A stretch of DNA of 64,000 bases from Luscinia megarhynchos (taxonomy: Eukaryota; Chordata; Aves; Passeriformes; Turdidae), in NCBI GenBank assembly GCA_034336665.1, contig CM067569.1, forward strand, positions 7,478,820-7,542,819, read 5' to 3'. Below are positions 37,906 to 51,611 of the stretch, in pieces (within the stretch, counting starts at the first letter, position 1; each line of letters opens with the position of its first letter). The notes beneath the pieces are model-generated. The model was not told the DNA's origin. It did no database searches and saw nothing but the letters and a program-made list of their open reading frames with translations. Position numbers and translations under genes: made by a program.

Positions 37906-40900
37906 ATATTGCTTTTCCACAAACGATGATTTCACTAACAAAGTGTTCCATAGAAACAACCCAAATGGTTAATTTAACCTTTGGATAAATAGAATTGTTA
38001 CAATCTACTGCTCTGACACTGAAGTAATTCTGACTTGTACAGGGAAATGAATATGGAAATGTATGGAAATAATTACCTAAAGGAACACACATATAGGCTT
38101 CTTAGATACACATATATATACTTACATATGTAAATGAAAAGTAAATGGCATCAGGAAATGTACCCATCAGGCCACATTCAGATTGAGATATCTGTATCTA
38201 CCACCCAGTTTATCTCTTCTCAATTTATTATCTTCCTATGCCTACCACCAATTTCCTGACTTGTTTTATTTCTAGTACAATAGAATAGGCAATGGGAAGG
38301 TATTAAATAAAATAGATTTAATATTGTTGAACAAGTTTATTTGAATACTGATGCAGTCCTTGTGAAAAATTAGCTCAGGCTTACAGTTAAATCTGTTTTG
38401 TAACTACATGAAATCTGGTTCTGGTGAAAGAAAGATTAGTAAATTCCTATTGCAGAAAACTGATGCTGCTTTGCAGCCAATTTTTATGGTTGTGTGATGA
38501 GGAAAAATAGTTTTAAATCTATAACTTTTAGTGTCATATGAATCGAATTTTTCTGGCAAACATGTCTCATACAAGGTCAGTAGATAAGCATTTTTTGAAA
38601 ATGCCTCAAAATGTCCTAAAAGCTTCATAAATCCATACAGTTTAGTTTTTCCTAACCGAACAAACATCACCTATCTTTTTTCTTGAGAGAATAAAAGGAA
38701 CAATAATTCCATATACCATTTTTTTCTATTAACTGCACTCAGCCCTTTATAAAAGATAATATACCTTCTGTAGCATCACAAGAGCAAAATAAGGAGTTCA
38801 CATATAAAGTGATCTGTGAGCAATCAATATGCAATATTCAGGCTACTCATCACAGCCCCCAACCACAAGAAGAACTTGTTTTCATTGAGACATGAATACT
38901 AAGTCAATGATACAGATTTGAAAACAAAATACATAAGAGACAGGAAGAAATTACCCTAAACAAATCTCTAATGCTAAAGCCAGATTTTCTACAAAAACAT
39001 ACAATAATGCTTTTAAAAGCTGAGTTAAAAGCTTTGCATTACACATTTCCCAAGTGAAAGAATTTCTGTTCAAATTTAAAGATTATGATTCAAAAAGCCC
39101 TTTAAAAATTCAGGGGGAGAAACAGAAAAAAACCAGCATTCCAATGCTGCTCCAGCAGAAGCCAAACCAGCAGATGCTGTGGATGCTGTCGCTGGCACCA
39201 GCCTGCAGAGCAGCACTGCTGACGTGATGGGCACCACCCAGAACAGCAGCTGCTGAAAGGCAGCTTGGACTCCTGACAGGGAAAAGAGCTGAGAAAGAGG
39301 AAATCATTCCCTTTTCTTGACTATTTACAGTTTTGATTCAGGACAGGGAGAACTTCACAATTATTCTTATCAATGGAGTTATACTAAAATAATGTTCATG
39401 TTTAACAGCCTTTGCTTGTGTGAAAGAGGAACTCTAAAGAAAATGGCTGGAAATGAGACTATTGATGGGATGGGAAGAGAAAAAGGCTTTGACAGCAGGA
39501 AAATAATAGAAAGTCTAGTTTTTTCCTTGAGAAGATTTTAGCATGTAACTTCAGATTGGAAAAAGTAGATATGCACACAGTACTATGATGCTCAAACCAG
39601 AGCTATTACAAATATTCTGTTTGTACAGACAAGAGATTATTCAAAGGGAAACAAAATAATCAAAAAGGATATATTTTTACACTAAGCATCTACAACTGCT
39701 GCCCAGAAGATTAAAGAGGCTTTTGTTTTGGAAGGCAAGATGACTGATGAAGACAGAAAATTCCTTTGTTCTTCCCATTTCTGAATATTGGATGCTTCAC
39801 TGAGGAAATAAATGTGTACATAAATATGGGAGTACACTACTACAGAAATCTGGAATTAGAACATAGAATTTTAAGTGCTTGAGCTTTCCTTTGAAAATTT
39901 CCTCTATGACAATGAGATGCCAATAGATCACCCTGACTACTTTGCAAGATGGAACCCAATGGTACAAACGTCTTACGCTTGGAACCTCTGAAACTGAAAC
40001 AAAAATAAAATTGCAGCACTAATTAGGATTTGAAATCCTAATATACATTTTTTTAATGTACTACAAGCAGTTATATAAAAGTAATACTATCTCAGATTTT
40101 GATCTCAACAGATTTTGGGTCAGTTCAAGGCTCTTCACAAGGTATTTCATATGCATTTCATACCAGCTATCTTTGCAAAAAAAGGATCAAACAGAGCAAC
40201 AGTTTACACTGTTAGGCAGCAAAACTGTCAACATACATGAAAACCAAAATAGACAAGGACATAAGAAAAAGAATGTTCTGGTTTGAAAGTCACATTTGGT
40301 AGAAACACAGCACTCTTTGCTTATCACGCATTTTCCTCACAGCTGCACTTTTAGTAATCCCAAAACTGAACTTCACCAGTATGTAAATTTAATAGTTGAA
40401 ATTCATTTGACTTCTGAGATATTTCAATTATAAAAACTGCAACCAAAAAAAATGATAATTCATCTTATCAACTGCCATAATTTTTTCAGGACAAGAGCAA
40501 CCTCAGCATATGACCTGAAGGAGTCTCTACTCCATTTCTCCTCTTGAAACCTCTTGTCTTTAACCTCGGGGAGCTTTTGTTGCTCTTTTGAGTTCTAGTG
40601 TGCAATTCTGAATCTCCTTCAACAACATCCTTATGTTCTTGGAGCACAGTAAAAGCCCAGTGAAGCAAAGATTTTCAAGGCATGATGAAGCAGTTTAACA
40701 CTGGTTTGGTATATCCTGATGGACACAGTTACTTCTATTTATTAGTTGATTCAACCTTAATCAAATCTAAGCCCTTGCAGCAGCTGGATATTTGCCAGTT
40801 AACTCCCCAAAATGTCAGGTGTCTTAGAATCTATTCATAACAGGATATAAAATAAAATCAAAGATAAATAATGGTTGATACCACAAAAGTTGTTGAGAGT

Positions 40901-41019
40901 ACCCAGATTCCCCAAACTCTTCTGAAAATTAGCAGCCCAAACATCCAGATGACTTAAAAATGCAACACAGTTATGATCTGTGTCTTAACAGAATCTGATA
41001 AGTGGGAAACAAATTTGTG

Positions 41020-41037
41020 AAGAAGAAGAAGAAGAAA
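41020..41037 (+). repeat. (GAA)6 microsatellite
   Basis: Six uninterrupted GAA units are followed by AGGGG. Confidence 0.85.
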
Positions 41038-42034
41038 GGGGCAGGATATTAGCAATTATCAAAAAATATTGGTTTGGTTGGAAAAAATATTAACTCCTGT
41101 CATAATTTCTTGATTAAATAACAACTTTGGGAATTTCCTTTAATCTGTTTGATAACAAAATTTCATTCATTTTGTGTCTGCAGGTCAACTACTTTTTACA
41201 AAAACATTGATGTACTAATGTTCACATTAAGTGGTTAAGAAAAAGATTCTCCTTAGCAATATTTTCAGATCAAAGAAATAACTTTGCTACCAAAGTTCAA
41301 AATACTCAGTTATATTCTACCACAAGTGGCACATTGAATATGAAAGTTTATTTTATCTGCATGATTAAACCAAAAAGAGAAATGACAGTAACCACTGATT
41401 AATTTCTAAAATATTTCACAGAACTAAGACTGCAATAGTATAATTAGTCAAAACAAATTCAATGACATTTCTAACCACTTCTGAATGCTATCTTTCATAC
41501 TTTCTTTCTATCCCTAAAACAAAAGACAAAAACCCCCCACTAACTTTCAGAACAGAAGGTTGTAGCAATTTATCAATTCCCTGAGCAGCAGGGCAAAATA
41601 GTCAATTCAATTAAGGACCATGCACTAGACCAATTGTATTCTCGTTCCTTGTGGAGCAAAGGGCTCCAAGTGTCAACAAACTGGCAGTGAAAGAAGAGTC
41701 AATTGGTAAAAGACCAATTTCATTTGTTTTTAAACTGTTCACAGGAAACTTACAAAGCTGAAAATAGACCAATTTAATCCTCCTTTTCTGAAGTCCATTA
41801 ACTGCTTTGTAGTAATCATTGCTTCTATGAAACTTTTTTTAAATTGTCAGTTATTGCTCTTTCATGACAATGTCAGAGATAATTGAAAACACTCTTCATC
41901 CCCACTAACGTTTTCCTTCCACAATTCTTCAGGATGGCTTGTAGGACACCTATGTGTCATATCATAAAAAGGATAATTTCAATTATTTAGTAAGATGTCA
42001 CCCGTGGATTCGCTTCACTTTTGTTGTTAGAAAT

Positions 42035-42068
42035 TGTTCACATCAAAAAAATGTTCACATCAAAAAAG
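42035..42068 (+). repeat. 17-bp tandem duplication
   Basis: TGTTCACATCAAAAAA occurs at 42035 and again at 42052, with an A-rich stretch following. It is probably a slippage duplication. Confidence 0.85.
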
Positions 42069-43472
42069 AAAAAAAAAATCACGGAGTATCAAAAAAAGAA
42101 AATTATATCACAGAAGGCATAACAAAAGCACATCAAGTACAGCAGATGGGATGTATCTGCTTCCCCAAAGGAGAATCAAATCTGTCCAGAGAGATGGTTA
42201 TATACTCTCTTTTTTAAAATGTCTGATATCAGAGATTTTAGAAACTGCTTTTGCCGCCTTTCCTTTTAGCTCATCTAAAGTATCTCCCACTGATATTTAG
42301 TCCCGTTTGTTCTTGCTCCCTTTCTCCATCTCCTTCCCCCATCATCACTCAAACAACCTGAGCTGCAGAATTACCCTTTAAAGTCTTCTTAACAGGTGAA
42401 CTCACTTCTGTGTTGTCTCAAATCATTTTTTCTAAACCTCTTTGCAATTTTTACTATCCTCTGAACCCTCAAGTTGAAATCAGGAAGAGCTGAGCAGAGC
42501 AAAAGGACTGCTTTAAAAATTTTATTTCAAACACTGTTCTTCACGACAACTAATCCTGGTTTATGTCTTTGCATACTTTTTCTTTTTGTTCTCTTCGTAT
42601 CCTGAGTTCTCCTTTGAACACTATTAATACAAGAGGTGTCAGCTTAGTAGTAGAATTTTTGAAGTATAATATTACTTAGTATGATCATTTAAATAACTTG
42701 CTTCTGCTATGTTGTAAGTTTAAAAAGGCTTTTAAAACCACAGCATTTGCATTGTATATAGTTAATAATAATTGAATCTTTCCCTTTAGAAACCCCGGAA
42801 TTGTTATTGCAAAGATGTAGCATTTCCCGTTAAGTCCTTTCTGATAAAAAACATAATTAACCTTAGCACACCTAATATCATATTGTTAGTAAATTGCCAC
42901 TACTGTATCTTTCATGATTATCAATTTAAACTAAAAATACCAAAATAAAAAATCTCTTACACCACAATTTGTTCCATTACACCACACTGACTGGAATTAA
43001 ACAAAGGTAATGATTAAATATCACAAAAAAAACCCCAACAAAACAGTTTAAAAAAAAACAGCCAGAATTTAAGCATAGATTATTTCAGAAAAATAAAAAT
43101 TCACACACAAAGTATTTTGCACATAGTGAATGCAACTGCAGTAACTCAGTATTTGTGCCAACAGAGACAGCATATGAGTGGACCTGAACAGAAACTGTTG
43201 ATTAAACACCATGATATCATGCAATTTATCACTGTGAATGATAAACGATGCCAAAACATCCCACAAATGAGATGCCACTTAATGATCTTATAGAGTATTT
43301 GCAAACTCAGGAGTATAAATTCACACTGATACTCCTATGACAAAGCAAATACACATTGCAATTAGGCACTCAGATTTCGCTGGTTTCCTTAACTGATTCA
43401 ATTCTATGATACTAGAATATAATTTGAATTTGTCACCTCAAACAAAATCAGTTTAATTATTCTGATAATGTA

Positions 43473-43492
43473 GTATTATTATTATTATTACT
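43473..43492 (+). repeat. (ATT)n microsatellite
   Basis: Six ATT units are seen, with imperfect ATT-like units on the right. Confidence 0.8.
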
Positions 43493-45328
43493 ATTCTTAT
43501 TTAAGCAGAAGTCTTGCCCCCTTTCCATCTGGCTACAACAGGTGCAGAATAAACAGCACTAAAGCAACTTCCTTGAACTGCACCAGCCAAGTATAAAGAA
43601 AATACAAATGGAATTTGAGGCATCTTAATGGAGTAACCAAAATTGTAACAGTAACAATGGTTACTGTGCAATTTCATTTTCTAACTGCAAAAGGATGTTT
43701 TGACAGACTAATAACTGCACCCTGCAGTGTCATTCTACTGAAAGACTCAAGCAGAAGGTGAAGAGCCATTAGGGTGGCCAGGAGGGCAAGAGAAATTGAA
43801 TCTTAAGCACAAAGAACAGAGTTTGCTCAGGCAAAAAGGCTGACAAGGAATAGGATTGCTATGAATAAATACAAAAAAAGGAATATACCAGTAAGAATGA
43901 AGAGTTACTGATGTCAGAGACAATGGCTGCACAATAACAAACGTGTCTGAATAGAATGATTATAAACGGAAATAAAGCAATTGTGAAACTATTTTAAGTT
44001 CAGATCATGAGGAAATCTGGTTTTTAAACATATAGATGAGTTTATGAAAACATTTGCTTAAATAGTTTCGGGTTTAGCATATCCTGATAATGGAAAAGAT
44101 TACTGTCAGCTCTGAGCCTATATAGATATTATGTCATAAAAACACTTAATTGTTCCACATAAAGCTTATAGGTTATAGCTATAGTAATTCACTTTTTGTG
44201 AATTACTAATTAGATCAGCAGTTAGTAAAAAAAGAGTAAAATTTATTTAATGAAAATATTAATAATGGAATCAAATTTTGGATATAAATATATTTAGTAT
44301 GCATGAAAACCAAGGAGTGAGAAGTTACTGTTTCCTTCACTTTCATAAGTGACTTTAAACACATAATTTTAGACATTGTTCAGGTCCAAATAATGACTAC
44401 AGAAAATGAATCAAAGAGAAGCCAAAAGACCAAAAAAGACAAAGTACTGTCAAAAGAACAGGGTGATTATATCCACGTTCAAGATGTGTTCAAGTATTCC
44501 CTTATCTATGTGAACTTTAAATAAAATTCAAAGGAAGTGGATGTAAGGAGATGAGTATCAGTCTTTACAATGAAATGAAGATCCAAACATATCAGATTAG
44601 TGTAATTTTCCCAGCTCCTCAGGATGCCTCTTCTAGTTAGAATGGAGAAGTGAATTGATTACATTGCAAATAATACAGCTGCAATTGATTTTTCTTTCCC
44701 ACCACTTGCTTTACCACAGAAGAATACAGCTAAAAAAGATTTTCAAAACAAATCAAGTTTTGCAGTTAATGCCCACAGAATATAAATGAAGGGTTATTAG
44801 TTAAAAAAAACCAACCAAAAACCAAAAGCAAAAACATAATCACTTTACAAAAAGCATTATCAGCTTACAATAGTTAATACAGGTATGATGTGAATTAAAT
44901 AGCTTTTTACCTTTTCTAATGACTAAAGAGAGAGCAAAAGAAAAGGAAAAATCTATTCTTCTAGGTGCACGAGGGTCTTAACCACTAGAGTGCTGATACA
45001 TCTGTGACTCAGGCATGTTTGTTGTTGAATCCTCACCAAAGAACTGACAAAAGCACTTCAGAATGTCACTGAATGCCTTCATTTTGCCATGGAGGTAGTG
45101 ACACATTTATGCCATGCTCATGCTCAGGGGTGGAACAATAATGCATCCCCAATGAGAAAGCAGAGCCAAAAAGTTCCTTTTAATCCTTTCTCCACTGACA
45201 TCTCACCTCCTACGCTGCAAAGTCTAACAGTAACAATAAAAAATGGCATATTTCTACCCTTATATTTCAGTTTAAATGCAGTTTTACACTCTTCTCCTCT
45301 TTTTATCCTTGCTGCTACTGAATAATAT

Positions 45329-45400
45329 TCATAGAGTCTTTTACATTGGAAAACACTTCTAAGATAATTGAGTTGAACCATTAAGAGATGTACTCCATCC
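45329..45400 (-). repeat. CR1 LINE 3' end, short piece
   Basis: On the plus strand, TCATAGAGTCTTTTACATTGG, then AAACACTTCTAAGATAATTG and AGTTGAACCATTAAG, is the reverse complement of the CR1 3' end. The consensus is like TCATAGAATCATTTAGGTTG, AAGACCTCTAAGATCATTGA and GTCCAACCATTAAC. It is only about 70 bp long and decayed. Confidence 0.82.
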
Positions 45401-45916
45401 TTGCTCTTTCCAATCTCTGATCTGGACACACAAGCATGATCAAATTTTCAAAATACAGGAATGTATATTTAAGAAATCATGCCAAAAAGTGGGGGGGAAA
45501 AGGAGACAATCCAGATGTCATTTAAGAAATATTCTTTCTTTACAAAGGCAGATATAAATATTTGGCTCAAAATGCCCGACAGCTGAATAAATACCAAAAG
45601 AAGATGCATTTCTATTACACTACTTATTATTTAAAACATTACCTCAAATTTATAACTATTTTCATTATTTTTAAAGCCTGGGGGTTGGAGGGACTCTCAA
45701 GGAGAATGCAGTGAATTGCACTGAATTCCTGATATTGATTCTAACTGCAAATTCATCAAACTCACATTTTACTATAGAGACAAGTCATTAACTTTGAATG
45801 TTTTAAAGAGAGGGCAAAGAAAGGATGGGTAAGTTGCAGAGAAAATGGTGCACAGAAAGAGGATGAGATAAAATGGACAGAACCTCCAACAGATGCAGGA
45901 AAGAAAATTACTAGAC

Positions 45917-46020
45917 AAGGATCTGAGCAATCAGACCGTACTTTGAAGTTTGCCCTGATGTGAGCAGAGAGCTGGACCCGAGACCTTGAGAGGTTCATCC
46001 ATAAACTGTTCTGTTTCCCA
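45917..46020 (+). repeat. CR1 LINE 3' end, short degraded piece
   Basis: AAGGATCTGAGCAATCAGACC, then TTGAAGTTTGCCCTGATG, GAGCTGGACCCGAGACCTTG and AGAGGTTCATCC, matches the CR1 series AAGGCTCTGAGCAACCTGAT, TTGAAGATGTCCCTGCTCAT, TTGGACTAGATGACCTT and AGAGGTCCCTTCCAA. It ends near an ACTGTTCTGTTTCC tail. It lies about 500 bp from an oppositely oriented CR1 piece, and I infer a separate insertion. Confidence 0.72.
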
Positions 46021-47489
46021 GAGTCAGAAATTCTGACACTTCCACTAGAGACAACTAAAACAAAACTTTTATCCATGAAGATTAGTCATTTCTGCAAACC
46101 ACTCAAATGTAGCAAAAAATTTCTCAGACCCTACCACTGAGAACAGAACAAAATCAAAATTACCTTAAATGAAAACAATTCAAAGCCTACACTAAGATGG
46201 TATTAGGAGACAAAGGAGTAATGATGATTCTACACACATACAAACAGCTTTTATTTCACTCATTTGAGAATATCTGACAGCTTGAATGGGTTTTCACTAC
46301 CTGGCCTCGTAGTTAATATGGCAATTTTAACAAAACTGCAATCTGTAACAATGTCTGTCTGGTGTATTTTTCTTGTCACTGTAAGGAATAATAATAAAAA
46401 GAAAAGACAAGAAAGTAAAATAAGGACATCATGAAACAAAAACAAAGAAGGAAGGAAAGAAAGAAACAAGATTCATCTTCCCCCGTTTTTTGTGAAGGAT
46501 GTTAATGAAAAGCTAGCAATGAAAGATGACAGCAATGAATAAAAATCACATAAGATAAATAATAATGTAGTACTAGAATAGAAAAATCTGAGGTATGAGT
46601 TGGTCTAAAAATTCATTTTATCAGCTTTAAGAATATATGTGTTCCAAACAAGTATTCTACAACCAGCAGTTCTTACACATTTTCACAGGACATTGCTGCT
46701 CTGCAATTCATGTCTACATCTCCTTACCCATTCCTAAAACATCCCCAGCAATATGAGTAACAGAACTTACAGTAATTCTGGATATTTTCCTTTTCTACAA
46801 GTAAAGAGATTGTATTAATCCTTCTGACAAAACCCACAGTTTGAGGAACTAGAATAAAAATTCAGCATGCCACTTATTAAACTTTTAACTGATGTAAAAT
46901 GTAATTGCAAATAGAAATTCACATTTGTACAAATGTGTTTCTAATGCAAGGCACAGCGAGATTCTTAGATCTTAGTTTTCTAGTGCTATTTAAAGCTTCT
47001 GTCAATAACTTGCAATAAAACAACATCATCATTAATATGTTTTTATTTGGCATGCTGAGGAAAGAAAGTGAAAATAATAGGTCACTTAAAATGCCATGTG
47101 TATAGGAGGATAAGGGAAAGGTAAGAGTAGTAAAATTTGTAGTATAAATGTGGAATCAAAGAGAGAAGATCATTCTCAAGGATGTTATTCTGAACTCTAT
47201 TGACATGAAAAAACATTTGGGGTTGTGGTATATAGTCATTAAATTCCCAATGCTGTGATGAAGGGCTATGGTACTCCTGAGTGTAAGAGGAAAATACTGA
47301 ATGCAGCAAAAAGGATGGATTGGAGTCACAAGAAGAAGAGTAGGAATGATGGAGCTAAGGGTGCTCTGCTCCCCCCAGCAGCACAGTGTCCATGGGGGAG
47401 CTGCTGAAAACCCCCTTTTTCTGCCCCCTCAAGGACATCATTAACTCTGCATCCAAAACACAATCCAAGTGTGATCCAATCAAACTTGG

Positions 47490-47580
47490 AAAAGCACACC
47501 CAGTTCTGGCTCCCACAGCTCCCAAGGGATACTGAAACATTGGAGGGTTCAGAGAGAAGCCAAAAAAAAGGTGATAGAGT
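47490..47580 (+). repeat. Possible CR1 LINE ORF2 3' relic
   Basis: GCACACCCAGTTCTGGCTCC, GAAACATTGGAGGGTTCAGA and GAAGCCAAAAAAAAGGTGAT resemble the CR1 stretch encoding the VQFW, LE-VQRRA-KMI region. The similarity is weak and short, and no open frame is kept. The call rests on recall only; a repeat search would decide. Confidence 0.5.
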
Positions 47581-48959
47581 ATATGGTATTAGCAACAACT
47601 TCACATCCTTTATAGGAAGAAGCTCTTCCTTCTAGCACAAAATTATATTTCAAGAGTAGCCCTTGGAAAGCTACACTTACCATGAATCAAATATTTTTGA
47701 ACAGTGGCAGTAATTGACAGTCAGAGCTATGTAGTAGAAATCAAGTGCACATCCACTTTTAAGAAATATTTAGGCTAAGACTGATTTTTTTAAGTATATG
47801 ATCTAATTCAAACTGCAATTAATTTATGAAAGCCTATGCTTTAGTTTATGTCTCATTTCAAATTATATGACCAAAACAGCCCATCTGGATTTATCATCTA
47901 TGAGATGTAACACCTAGGGAGCAATGAAATCAAGTGCTTACATGAAAAAGTAATGACAAGTGACTAAGGTACTTAAAGCCAGATTTTAAAACAAGCAGAT
48001 GACCTGCAAGCTCTCTACTCTTCTGCTTAATATGCTTATCTGGCTATCTTTGTGTGATAATTGTTTGTACTGTCTCCCTGAAGGCACAAAATATGTTTGT
48101 CTAATCTAGAACTAGCAGTTTATAGGTTTTCTTTTGGTTTTCTTCAAAATACATTAAATTAGCCTCCTGATAATAAAGAATTCAAGAGATTTTTAAATGG
48201 CATCATTATCACAATTTAAAGGTCCTTAAAACATTTTAAAAAATACAATCAGCATTTCATAATAAAACCAAACAGAATCATGACCCCATCAACCATTTCC
48301 ACAGTCTGAAGAAGTGAGCATTCACACTACAATCTAACAGAGAGCACAGCACCTTCCCAGAATTTATCAGCCACATTTGCAGGTCTGAGCTTGTCTTCTT
48401 GACAAAGAGCTGGTGACTCTACTCAGTTTTGTGCTGTTCCTTCTGCATTTCTCAGGAAAAGCATTTGTTGACTGTGACTTCCTCATGTGTTCACACTGGT
48501 TAGCTCAGCTCAATCCATGTATGTATTAGTTACTCCACAGAAACCACAGAATGGCTTTGGTTATTTTAATCCTGGAGTCTCACTGAGTAATATTTTCATT
48601 TTGTTATTTCATCAAGAAATTATTACACTTGCCAAATGACTCAGAGATTAATATCAAGTTGTTTTTTTTAAATAGAAATAAAATACCACAAGAAAAATAC
48701 CTTAAAAAGTTCCTAAAGGTCAATATATGGCAACTATTTTTCCATTCTCAAGGATGGTTTCTAGCAGCAGATATGAAGTTCAACTCCTTGCATCTGTGAC
48801 TGCAATAACTCTTACACATCAGAGTGCCACCAAAAATAATGATTCACTAAAATAGCCATTCTTAAGTGTGAATGTCTGCTGAGTCTAAGGTATCACTCCT
48901 TGCACTAAGGATGCTGATGACACCTGAGCTCACTCCTGAGAATGCTCCTGCACTAAAAC

Positions 48960-49330
48960 AGTCCCAGCTTCAGTGCATTTGGAAAACTGGGATTTAGAGA
49001 GCCCTGCAAACTCAGCTGTAAGCATTCCTACAGTTTTCAGCTATTTGCCAAAGCCTGAGGAATTAAGCTCTGAAGCTTTAAGCAAAATCCCAGAACTGTA
49101 TTTGCAGACAGTGCTGCCAAGGCCACCTAGCACTGGAAGGTTCTTTTTCCAGGTTCACTGGCTCAGAGTTCACCATCACCTTGTTGGTTCAGCCTCCAGG
49201 ACGTGGCACAGGTGCCCACACGCTGCTGCTACAGGACCATCCCATGATGTCCATGAGCACCTGGAGCCAGGGGAGCTTAGGAGACACAAGAGCTGCTCCT
49301 CCTAACCCTGAAACTCCTGTCCACATCAGG
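48960..49330. other. GC-richer unassigned islet
   Basis: About 370 bp are clearly richer in GC than the flanks, with two overlapping plus-strand open frames but no motif or repeat I can name. The islet ends at a CAT microsatellite. An old repeat is the likeliest explanation. Confidence 0.4.
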
Positions 49331-49353
49331 ACCACCGTGATGTTGATGAGGCT

Positions 49354-49396
49354 CATCATCCATCACCATCATCACCATCATCATCATCATCATCAC
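49354..49396 (+). repeat. (CAT)n microsatellite, interrupted
   Basis: About 14 CAT/CAC triplets occur with one out-of-phase C near the start. In one frame they translate as a poly-histidine run inside a 94-codon open frame, which I read as chance. The 350 bp to the left is GC-richer than average and unassigned. Confidence 0.9.
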
Positions 49397-51611
49397 TGCT
49401 CAGCAGATGTGGGGCTCTCAAGAAGCCTTCTTCATAAACCCCCTACACTGAAATTTTTAAACTGATTTTGGGCCACTGAAATTTTGTTTACTAAGAAATG
49501 TTGAAAAATATTAATTTGGCAAAAATCCAAATTTAAAGATACAAGAAAACAGAAATCCTGTACATTGCCCACATTTTTCTTTAAAATCCTGATCACAGAG
49601 GGCAACTAAGGTAGTATTAATCCTTTTGACAAAGAAGTTTCTGACAGATATGATAAATAGTTTGAAAATGTCTGTTCTCTCCCACCAACTTCCTATTTCC
49701 ATTCTGATCCCCTATGAGCCAAACATTTACTTTCAAATAATTCTGAAGCCACTGTGTATGACCTTTATAGGCTTCTGCAGTTCAACAAGGCATAGATGTT
49801 TTCTTCAGGGAGAATCTTAATATTTCAAAGTGTTTTTTTCTTGTTATTGAACAAAAGGCTTCTATACCCCACCATATGTTTCCCCCTGAAATCTCAAGAT
49901 GAATAATTGATTTATTTTTCTATAGCTAATCAAAAGTTCTGAAAAAACATAAGCTATATGGAAGCAATTTTTTTCTATGGCATTCTAAATTTTCTAACTA
50001 AAATTTACTTCAGGAAGTATATAGGGTGAAAACCATCAATATCTACTTGCTAAACATCATAGGGAGATAATTTTTATTAGCAAATACCATATCTACACAT
50101 CTCTATTGTGTTATACAATCACTAGTAGATGATTCCTTGGTCTGCCAGGAAAAGAAAACCCTACATAACTGGCACATCAGTTACACAATTTCTTATCTCA
50201 GACATTCAAATTATACACCAATTAAAACTATGCATCGCTGAGGACTAATTATCTCTTAATTACGTATTTTGGTTCCCTTAAATCATCAGCTGAACTATTA
50301 ACAGGGATTCTGCTTTCTCAGAAATACATCAACTATGTTAAATATTTACAGATATTCTGGTGGCTCATATTAGGCCTTTTCTAAGGTGCCTGGAAGAAGA
50401 AATGTACCAGGAAGAATAATGAATGGAATATTTACATTTATTGGAGTGGTGTGGAAGTTGGCATGATATGGTTGGCAACCTTTTTCTGGTATTTTTAAGA
50501 CAAATGTTAACCATTTTAGCATTAAAGTAAAAAATTTATAATCTAATAATCAGGAAACACGTCCTCATTTTAGCAATACTTTAGGATTCACGGGAAGCAT
50601 TTTGGAAAATGCTGCATTGGATTTGAGCACATCAAGTCTTTGGGGAATATTACAGAGCCTTGGGATTTATTCTCCACACAATTGACCTTACAATTCGAAG
50701 AAAATAAATTATAGATATTATAGATAGTTCATTTTCTAAGGCAAGAACGAGTAGGTTTCTGGTATTATATTTGATTGCCTAAGAAAGAGAAAAGTTACCA
50801 TAATTACTGTAGCAGTCCCCGTTTGGGTAGTAATTTTCAAGTACTTTCTAAAATGCAGTAATTGTACATGTAACAGATATACCTGTAATAATGTAACTAC
50901 GACTGAGAATTTTAAGAATGGCATTTAATGAGTTGAAAAACAGAACTGAGTTTAGCTTTAGATACTAGCAATGAAGTAAATTAATTTTTTCCTTTGTGCT
51001 GCTGCCCAGAATTAAATTTTGAAATAACTTTTAATTTCTCCACTAAAATCGGTTGGTTTTTTTCTAAAAATAATTATAGGGCAAAAAGTCTATTGAATAA
51101 ATTTTAATCATATATAAAAAAGCAACAATATGGAAGAGTATAAGCCTGAATTTCCAAAATTTTTGCTGTCTAACAACCTAAATGCCATGAGCAGAAAGGT
51201 GATTAAATGAGCCACTTTGACAGAATATTGAGCACAAATGTATCATGAGCAGTCTTTGTGATCTGTTATAGAGATCCTTGTTTCTTTACATATACATTCT
51301 TTCATTCAAATTCCCAGTATAATTTTAATGCATATTCAATGCATAAAAGCTGACAAAATACTAAACATTATAACATGACCTTCCTTCAAAATCTCTTCCA
51401 AAGCACTGCAGTTTACTAAATCTCTTGTTATTCAGATGGGAACTTGCATTTGCACTTCTTCAGTCTCATGTTCCCACCCCTCCTGCTTTTAGCACTGCAA
51501 TGTCTCCTCCTTCAGGGTCCAGGACTGACATGACCTGATGCATAATGTGAGCACATTAAACAAAACTTTTGCATCCAGCTTTGTTAAGGAAAATTTTCAC
51601 AGCAAAGTGGA

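Noticed and set aside
49780..49800. TTCAACAAGG block as a CR1 reverse transcriptase trace
   Set aside because: The match is about ten bases, with no supporting blocks on either side.
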